64,000 nucleotides of DNA, taken from positions 557,006 through 621,005 of the forward strand of contig NZ_JADEYH010000001.1 of the NCBI RefSeq assembly GCF_017114865.1, read 5' to 3'. This DNA comes from Streptomyces verrucosisporus. GTDB lineage: Bacteria; Actinomycetota; Actinomycetes; Streptomycetales; Streptomycetaceae. Of the stretch, positions 58,790-64,000 are shown piece after piece. The notes below the pieces were generated by a model. That model saw only the letters and a list, made by a program, of their open reading frames with translations. It was not told the DNA's origin and did no database searches. Made by a program: the position numbers and the translations under genes. The stretch's first letter is position 1; each line of letters starts with the position of its first letter.

Positions 58790-59761
58790 ATGGACGCCAT
58801 CATCATCGTGCTGATCATCCTGGTGGTGCTGGTCTTCATCGCACTCATCAAGACGATCCAGGTCATTCCACAGGCCAGCGCCGCGATCGTGGAGCGCTTC
58901 GGCCGCTACACCCGCACACTGAACGCCGGCCTCAACATCGTCGTCCCGTTCATCGACACCATCCGCAACCGCGTCGACCTCCGCGAACAGGTCGTCCCCT
59001 TCCCGCCCCAGCCGGTGATCACCCAGGACAACCTGGTCGTGAACATCGACACGGTCATCTACTACCAGGTCACCGACGCACGGGCCGCGACGTACGAGGT
59101 CGCCAGCTACATCCAGGCCATCGAGCAGCTCACCGTCACCACCCTGCGCAACATCATCGGCGGCATGGACCTGGAGCGCACCCTCACCTCCCGCGAGGAG
59201 ATCAACGCGGCGCTGCGCGGCGTCCTGGACGAGGCCACCGGCAAGTGGGGCATCCGCGTCAACCGCGTCGAGCTCAAGGCGATCGAGCCGCCGACCTCCA
59301 TCCAGGACTCGATGGAGAAGCAGATGCGCGCCGACCGCGACAAGCGCGCCGCGATCCTCCAGGCCGAGGGCGTGCGCCAGTCGCAGATCCTCACCGCCGA
59401 GGGCGAGAAGCAGTCCTCCATCCTGCGGGCCGAGGGCGAGGCCAAGGCCGCCGCGCTGCGGGCCGAGGGCGAGGCCCAGGCGATCCGCACGGTCTTCGAG
59501 TCCATTCACGCCGGTGACCCGGACCAGAAGCTGCTGTCCTACCAGTACCTCCAGATGCTCCCCAAGATCGCCGAAGGCGACGCCAACAAGCTGTGGATCG
59601 TGCCCAGCGAGATCGGGGACGCACTCAAGGGGCTCGGCGGCGCACTGGGCAACTTCGGCCCCGGAACCGGCCCCGCGGCCCCTTCCGGCGGCTCCTCGGG
59701 CGACGGCGGCGCGGGCCGCTCCAGTCTGACCAAGCGCCGGGAACAGCCGCCGATCGACTGA
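58790..59761 (+). CDS. SPFH/stomatin family membrane scaffold protein
   Basis: 323 residues. An N-terminal membrane hairpin or helix (IIIVLIILVVLVFIALI) is followed by an SPFH domain (IVERFGRYTRTLNAGLNIVVP to LDEATGKWGIRVNRVELKAI). A coiled coil with EGEAKAAALRAEGEAQAIR repeats and a Gly/Ser/Pro-rich tail complete it. With NfeD it should form a membrane microdomain complex. GGGGGAG precedes ATG 58790. Confidence 0.92.
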   Translation: MDAIIIVLIILVVLVFIALIKTIQVIPQASAAIVERFGRYTRTLNAGLNIVVPFIDTIRNRVDLREQVVPFPPQPVITQDNLVVNIDTVIYYQVTDARAATYEVASYIQAIEQLTVTTLRNIIGGMDLERTLTSREEINAALRGVLDEATGKWGIRVNRVELKAIEPPTSIQDSMEKQMRADRDKRAAILQAEGVRQSQILTAEGEKQSSILRAEGEAKAAALRAEGEAQAIRTVFESIHAGDPDQKLLSYQYLQMLPKIAEGDANKLWIVPSEIGDALKGLGGALGNFGPGTGPAAPSGGSSGDGGAGRSSLTKRREQPPID

Positions 59762-59861
59762 CGACACCCCGCGCATCCCGCACCGCACCCGGATACACCG
59801 CGACCACGCCCCTCGGGCATGATCGGTGCACAAGACACCGACCGGCTGAGGGGCGTTGCGC

Positions 59862-60629
59862 GTGGACATCTGGGAGGCGCTGGCGGTCTTCGCCGCCGGC
59901 ATAGGAGCGGGCACGATCAACACGATCGTCGGCTCGGGAACCCTGATCACCTTCCCCGTGCTGCTCGCGGTCGGGCTCCCGCCCGTCACCGCGAACGTCT
60001 CCAACACACTGGGCCTGGTGCCCGGCTCCATCAGCGGAGCCATCGGCTACCGCAGGGAACTGCGCGGACAGCGCGGCCGCGTACTGCGCCTGAGCGCCGC
60101 GGCCCTGGTCGGAGCGGTGACCGGGGCCGCACTGCTGATCACACTGCCCTCCGCGGCGTTCGACATGATCGTCCCGGTCCTCATCGCGCTGGCCCTGGTG
60201 CTCGTCGTCGCCCAGCCGCGACTGGCCCGCGCGATCCGGCGCCGCCGCGAGCGCGACGGCGGGGCCACCCACCCCCACGGCGGCCCCGCACTCCTCGGCG
60301 GCATGACCCTGGCCAGCATGTACGGCGGCTACTTCGGCGCGGCCCAGGGCGTCATCTACCTCGCGCTGATGGGCCTGCTCATCAACGACGACCTCCAGCG
60401 GATCAACGCCGTCAAGAACATCCTCGGCGCGATCGTCAACGGCTCGGCCGCGGTCTTCTTCCTCTTCGTCGCCGACTTCGACTGGACCGCCGTCCTGCTC
60501 ATCGCGGTCGGCTCGGCGGTCGGCGGACAACTCGGCGCCCGGCTGGGACGCAGACTGCCGCCGACCGCCCTGCGCGCGGTCATCGTGGTCGTCGGTGCGG
60601 CGGCGATCGTCCAGCTCGTACTGAACTGA
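59862..60629 (+). CDS. TSUP family (TauE/SafE) membrane permease
   Basis: 255 residues, seven to eight membrane segments in two repeats: AAGIGAGTINTIVGSGTLITFPVLLAVGLPPVTAN and GMTLASMYGGYFGAAQGVIYLALMGLL (in pieces). Members export or import sulfur-containing organic anions. GTG 59862 has GAGGGG eight bases upstream; TTG 59856 is too close to it. Confidence 0.88.
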   Translation: MDIWEALAVFAAGIGAGTINTIVGSGTLITFPVLLAVGLPPVTANVSNTLGLVPGSISGAIGYRRELRGQRGRVLRLSAAALVGAVTGAALLITLPSAAFDMIVPVLIALALVLVVAQPRLARAIRRRRERDGGATHPHGGPALLGGMTLASMYGGYFGAAQGVIYLALMGLLINDDLQRINAVKNILGAIVNGSAAVFFLFVADFDWTAVLLIAVGSAVGGQLGARLGRRLPPTALRAVIVVVGAAAIVQLVLN

Positions 60630-60678
60630 GCCGGACCGACCGGGCCGGCCACCGCACACGGCGGCCCCACCGGGAGCC

Positions 60679-61188
60679 TCATGCGGAGGCGGGCAGCGTC
60701 AGCCACTCCGGGAGCGTCTCACCGTCCCGCAGCCCCAGCGCGAGGACGAGCGCATCCGCCGGCGTCGGCTCGAACGGCTGTGTCAGCAGCCGCATGCCGG
60801 CCTGAGCGGGCGTGCGGTCGGCCTTGCGGTGGTTGTCCTCCGCACACGCCGCGACCGTGTTCAGCCAGGTGTCGCCACCCCCGCGCGAACGCGGCACGAC
60901 ATGGTCCACCGTGGTCGCCCGGCGCCCGCAGTAGGCGCACCGGTGCCGGTCCCGTACGAGCACCCCGCGCCGCGACCACGCCGCCCGTTGTCGGAACGGG
61001 ACCCGTACGTATCTGCGGAGTCTGATCACCTGCGGCACCGGTAGGTCCACCCGCGCCGCCCGTACGCGCAACCCGGGGTGCGCCTGCTCCACCACGGCCT
61101 TGTCCTGCATCACCAGCACCACCGCACGCCGCAGCGACACCGTCGACAGCGGCTCGAAACCGGCGTTGAGCACCAGCGTCTCGCGCAT
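60679..61188 (-). CDS. HNH endonuclease
   Basis: 169 residues. The HNH core is CAYCGRRATTVDHVVPRSRGG then LNTVAACAEDNHRKADRTP. The first Cys-x2-Cys of the zinc site is present; the second pair reads Cys-x-x-Asp. I recall CAEDN in related actinobacterial proteins, so this is probably a subfamily trait. Nuclease target unknown. GGAGG lies eight bases before ATG 61188. Confidence 0.87.
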   Translation of the reverse strand: MRETLVLNAGFEPLSTVSLRRAVVLVMQDKAVVEQAHPGLRVRAARVDLPVPQVIRLRRYVRVPFRQRAAWSRRGVLVRDRHRCAYCGRRATTVDHVVPRSRGGGDTWLNTVAACAEDNHRKADRTPAQAGMRLLTQPFEPTPADALVLALGLRDGETLPEWLTLPASA

Positions 61189-61550
61189 CCCATCCACCTC
61201 CGGCACCCGCCCCCGCGGCGGGGTGGGACCACTGTGCCGCTGCCCAACCGGGTGGACAACGCAATTTCCGCACGGTGTACGGGAGACGGGAACGCGGCGA
61301 CACCCGGATGACGCGGATGCCGGAAAGTGGGGCGGAAGTCCCGGGAGCGGAAGCGGGCGGGACGGTAGGGGCAGCCGACGCGGCCGCCCGTCCCCGACGG
61401 GCTCCGGCGGACGGCGGGAGCGAGCGCGCCCCGCCGCCCCCCGCCACCGCGGTGCCGACTGCCCGGCCACCACTGTGCGATCCGGAGACGACGGGGCGCA
61501 AAGGCTTTTCCCGGCCGCGGAACGGCCCTCGTTCCGGCCCGGCCCGTTCC
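61189..61550. other. Intergenic region, one hairpin, no gene
   Basis: CGGAACG (61518-61524) pairs with CGTTCCG (61530-61536) just past the PEBP stop and may terminate it. The remainder should hold the HNH promoter. Long open frames here run through from neighbours and have no ribosome site or familiar product. Confidence 0.5.
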
Positions 61551-62090
61551 TCAGCCTTCGGCGGACACCTCGTACTCACCGATCAGCTGTGCGCGGGCCA
61601 GCGTGTGGAACCGCAGCTTGAAACCGGCCACGGCGGGCGACGCGTCCGCGTCCACGCCCAGCTTCTCGGTGTCCACGGCGTAGACGGTGAACACATAGCG
61701 GTGCGGGCCGTCCCCGGGCGGCGGCGCGGCCCCGCCGAAGTCACGGGTGCCGTAGTCGTTGCGGACGTGCACCGCCTCCGCGGGCATACCCTTCATCGCA
61801 CCCGTGCCGGCGCCCGCGGGCAGCTCCGTCACGGTCGCCGGGATGTCGGACACCGACCAGTGCCAGAAACCGCTGCCGGTCGGCGCGTCGGGGTCGTAGC
61901 AGGTGACGGCGAAGCTCCTGGTCCCCTCCGGAAAGCCCTCCCAGCGCAGGTGGGGAGAGGAGTTGCCCTCGGCGTGGACCTGATCGGGCTTCAGCCGGGC
62001 GCCCTCCACGACATCGTCACTCACGACCGTGAACGACGGCACCGGAGGGTGGAAGTCGTGGGGGAGCGGGCGCCGCTTCTGCTCGGTCAC
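61551..62090 (-). CDS. YbhB/YbcL-type phosphatidylethanolamine-binding protein
   Basis: 179 residues, cytoplasmic. The PEBP ligand-site motif is [26 protein letters not shown] near residues 60-84, followed by ARNDYG-like [20 protein letters not shown] and [12 protein letters not shown]. Bacterial members have no settled role. GAGGAGG lies upstream of GTG 62090. Confidence 0.92.
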   Translation of the reverse strand: MTEQKRRPLPHDFHPPVPSFTVVSDDVVEGARLKPDQVHAEGNSSPHLRWEGFPEGTRSFAVTCYDPDAPTGSGFWHWSVSDIPATVTELPAGAGTGAMKGMPAEAVHVRNDYGTRDFGGAAPPPGDGPHRYVFTVYAVDTEKLGVDADASPAVAGFKLRFHTLARAQLIGEYEVSAEG

Positions 62091-62160
62091 GTGGGAAAAC
62101 CTCCTCGGTAGCGCGACATCGCTGCACCGGCCAGCCTAACGATCCCGGCCCTCCGGACAG

Positions 62161-62201
62161 CGCGGGGCGCGGCCCGGTGCGGCACCGGGCCGCGCCCCGC
62201 G
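62161..62201. terminator. Terminator between Spo0M-like and PEBP genes
   Basis: CGCGGGGCGCGGCCCGGTGC (62161-62180) pairs perfectly with 62182-62201, a 20-base arm with the turn at the centre. It is 20 bases past the Spo0M-like stop. Confidence 0.8.
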
Positions 62202-62220
62202 CGAAGAACGCCCGAGCCCG

Positions 62221-63003
62221 TCAGAACCAGTTCCGCCTGCCGCCGACCTCGGCCAGCCACTGGTTGAGATAGGCGGCCCAGTCGGTCTGCTGGAAGTCCG
62301 ACAGACCCACGGTGAAGGAGCGGTAGGTGTCGCTGCCCTCGCTGAACAGACCGGCCTTCTTGTCCATCTCCAGCACGACGTCCATCCCGTGCTCATCCGC
62401 GACGAAGCTCAGCTCGACCTGGCTCAGCCCGCGGTACTGCTGCGGGGCCAGGAACTCGATCTCCTGGTAGAAGGGCAGCTTCTGCCGGGTGCCGCGGATG
62501 TGCCCCTGTTCCATGTCCGCGCTCTTGAAGCGGAACTCCAGGGCCCCGAAGGCGTCCAGGATCGCCTGCTGGGCGGGGAGCGGGTGGACGTTCACCGGGT
62601 CGAGGTCACCGGAGTCCACCGCCTTGGCGATCGCCAGCTCCGTCGTCACCCCGATGTTCATCCCGGTCAGGTGGCGGCCCATGAACATGGTGATCGGGGT
62701 CTCCCACGGCACCTCCAGCCCGAAGGGCACCGTGTGCACCGCGCCCGGCTGGAGTTCGAAGGCACCGCCGAGCTGCATACGGTGGAACTCGACGTTCCTG
62801 GTGTACTCCTCCTCCCCGCTCTCCACCTCGACACGGGCCTGGAGACCGACCGACAGCCCCTGGATCTCCTGGGCGACAGATCCGCCCTGGATCCGCACCT
62901 CCCCCTGGACGACGCCGCCCGGAACCACGTTAGGCTCGGTCAGCACCGTCTCCACCGACGCCCCGCCTATGCCCACACTCGCGAACAGCTTCTTGAAGCC
63001 CAT
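62221..63003 (-). CDS. Spo0M-like arrestin-fold protein
   Basis: 260 residues. Start GFKKLFASVGIGGASVETVL, then VVPGGVVQGEVRIQGGSV, HTVPFGLEVPWETPIT and ELSFVADEHGMDVVLEMDKK are the Spo0M hallmarks. The fold is an arrestin-like beta sandwich; B. subtilis Spo0M affects sporulation and cytoskeleton. ATG 63003. Role in streptomycetes is not settled. Confidence 0.93.
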   Translation of the reverse strand: MGFKKLFASVGIGGASVETVLTEPNVVPGGVVQGEVRIQGGSVAQEIQGLSVGLQARVEVESGEEEYTRNVEFHRMQLGGAFELQPGAVHTVPFGLEVPWETPITMFMGRHLTGMNIGVTTELAIAKAVDSGDLDPVNVHPLPAQQAILDAFGALEFRFKSADMEQGHIRGTRQKLPFYQEIEFLAPQQYRGLSQVELSFVADEHGMDVVLEMDKKAGLFSEGSDTYRSFTVGLSDFQQTDWAAYLNQWLAEVGGRRNWF

Positions 63004-63136
63004 GTTCTTCCTCCCCCAGGCCCTGGCCTGTATGTCGTGCCGATCCCTATGAACGCCCGAAGTCTGCCGGACGGTTCCGCCGACCAGGGCCGCCGTCCGC
63101 AGTTGTTACCCGATGGCTGCACTACGCTCGGCAGGC

Positions 63137-63808
63137 GTGAGCGCCGACCACGACCGTAAGCCCCTGCCCCGCGCCTTCTTCGACCGGCCCGTTCTGGAGG
63201 TCGCTCCGGACCTGCTCGGCCGTGTCCTGGTCCGTATGACCGACGAGGGCCCGATCGAGGTCCGGCTGACCGAGGTCGAGGCGTACGCGGGCCGCATCGA
63301 CCCGGGGTCGCACGCCTACCGGGGCCGCACCGAGCGCAACGCAGTGATGTTCGGCCCTCCTGGCCACGCGTACGTCTACTTCACCTACGGCATGTGGCAC
63401 TGCTTGAACCTGGTCTGCGACGAGGAGGGCACCGCCAGCGGTGTGCTGCTGCGCGCCGGCGAGGTGCTGACCGGCCACGAGCACGCGCGGCGGCGGCGGC
63501 CGAAGGCACGTGACGACAACGAGCTGGCCAAGGGACCCGCCCGCCTGGCCACTGCTCTGGGCGTGGACCGTGTGCTCAACGGCACCGATGTCTGCGGCGG
63601 CGACGGGGACGCCCCGCTCCGTGTCCTGGCGGGTGCGCCGACTTCCCCGGGCCGTGTACGGAACGGTCCGCGTACCGGGGTGGGAGGTGAGGGAGCGCTA
63701 CACCCGTGGCGCTACTGGATCACCGGCAACCCCTCGGTCAGCCCGTACCGGGCGCATCAGCCACGTCGCCGCCGGGCGCGGCTTGACGCTGGTCCGACCG
63801 AGGTCTAA
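63137..63808 (+). CDS. DNA-3-methyladenine glycosylase (AAG/MPG family)
   Basis: 223 residues. The family core is [20 protein letters not shown] (catalytic Glu), [20 protein letters not shown] and [15 protein letters not shown], ending [16 protein letters not shown]. It removes alkylated purines. GTG 63137 is preferred because TACGCT lies eight bases upstream (leaderless); ATG 63113 would add eight residues. The stop lies within a rightward promoter. Confidence 0.92.
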   Translation: MSADHDRKPLPRAFFDRPVLEVAPDLLGRVLVRMTDEGPIEVRLTEVEAYAGRIDPGSHAYRGRTERNAVMFGPPGHAYVYFTYGMWHCLNLVCDEEGTASGVLLRAGEVLTGHEHARRRRPKARDDNELAKGPARLATALGVDRVLNGTDVCGGDGDAPLRVLAGAPTSPGRVRNGPRTGVGGEGALHPWRYWITGNPSVSPYRAHQPRRRRARLDAGPTEV

Positions 63809-63811
63809 TGT
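63783..63811 (+). promoter_or_regulatory. Strong vegetative promoter at the right end
   Basis: TTGACG (63783-63788) and TAATGT (63806-63811) are 17 bases apart, the best -35/-10 match in the window. It overlaps the end of the glycosylase gene and reads off the right edge. Confidence 0.7.
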
Positions 63812-64000
63812 GGGCCGAGCCGCTGGAACGGGACGAGATCCACGGCGACCGGACAGGTCGCGTGAGAGAGGCCCGGAGCGGACACCACCAGATACGGACT
63901 CCCCGATTCGGGGGTCGTTTCCGTTGCGCTCAAGCGTACGGAAAAGCGATCCGAATGGCTCGATTATGAGTCGCCGGAGAGATCCGCTAAGGTAGTGAAC
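63812..64000 (+). other. Untranslated leader at right edge, possibly of an rRNA operon
   Basis: No open frame with a ribosome site. It holds a hairpin, GAC-T-CCCCG / CGGGGGTC with one bulge (63897-63916), and a second possible promoter (TTATGA 63964, TAAGGT 63988, 18 apart). Lower GC than the genes around it. From memory an rRNA operon lies near this place in S. coelicolor. Confidence 0.4.

Noticed and set aside
60679..61188. HNH nuclease inactivated by loss of a zinc cysteine
   Set aside because: The Cys-x-x-Asp form seems shared by relatives as I recall, and the catalytic DH and N positions are present.

Overview
The window is very GC-rich, with G/C at nearly every third codon position. 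It reads as a Streptomyces (or close relative) chromosomal segment. Markers are a short chaplin, a 73-residue HTH protein that looks like the nucleoid protein Gbn, a chlI-chlD type cobaltochelatase subunit with CobN, a stand-alone FabG/FabI pair, many GTG starts and several likely leaderless genes. From memory, the gene order runs in reverse through the S. coelicolor SCO1790s-SCO1850s region. No CRISPR array, insertion sequence, prophage, tRNA or rRNA gene is visible. The window opens inside one gene (cbiG, left edge) and ends in a non-coding stretch.

1-16 kb (minus strand) is an eleven-gene cobalamin operon in the order cbiB-cobQ-cobN-chlI/D-cobO-cobB-cobI-cobM-cbiD-cobL-cbiG, running off the left end. 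A cobalamin riboswitch precedes cbiB. Most junctions are 1-8 base overlaps, mainly GTGA, so translation is probably coupled. The gene set mixes an ATP-dependent cobaltochelatase with CbiD/CbiG ring-contraction enzymes. 16-18 kb holds a Pit phosphate transporter, a small membrane partner and a PHO-box-like repeat.

18-28 kb (mostly plus strand) carries a class II aldolase, a membrane-anchored hydrolase, an unrecognised helical protein, an ABC-F ATPase preceded by a seven-codon leader ORF, the Gbn-like protein, an enoyl-CoA hydratase homologue, and an envelope-stress type Asp23/AmaP cluster. The protein divergent from that cluster looks like two diverged Asp23-like halves. 28-40 kb is conserved housekeeping: an SDR protein lacking the usual catalytic Tyr/Lys, SURF1, a DEDDh exonuclease with BRCT, a sterol desaturase homologue, a secreted subtilase, MoaA, small membrane proteins and a TldD/TldE pair.

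40-49 kb contains FabG-FabI, a FadR-type regulator divergent from a CynX/NimT-like MFS transporter followed by a 38-residue partner, and an amino-acid ABC transporter locus that is decaying. There the permease carries a frameshifting deletion, and the 5' half of an enoyl-CoA hydratase is fused to the 3' tail of an amidohydrolase. A TetR-family gene and a perfect 26-base palindrome flank this locus.

49-64 kb holds a phosphohistidine phosphatase, SerB, an FHA-ABC transporter, a GAF histidine kinase with its LuxR-type regulator, a chaplin, an ABC ATPase, an NfeD/stomatin pair, a TSUP permease, an HNH nuclease, a PEBP protein, a Spo0M-like protein and a 3-methyladenine DNA glycosylase. The last 190 bases carry a good vegetative promoter and look like the leader of a highly expressed unit, possibly an rRNA operon. 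Strong perfect hairpins separate most convergent genes.
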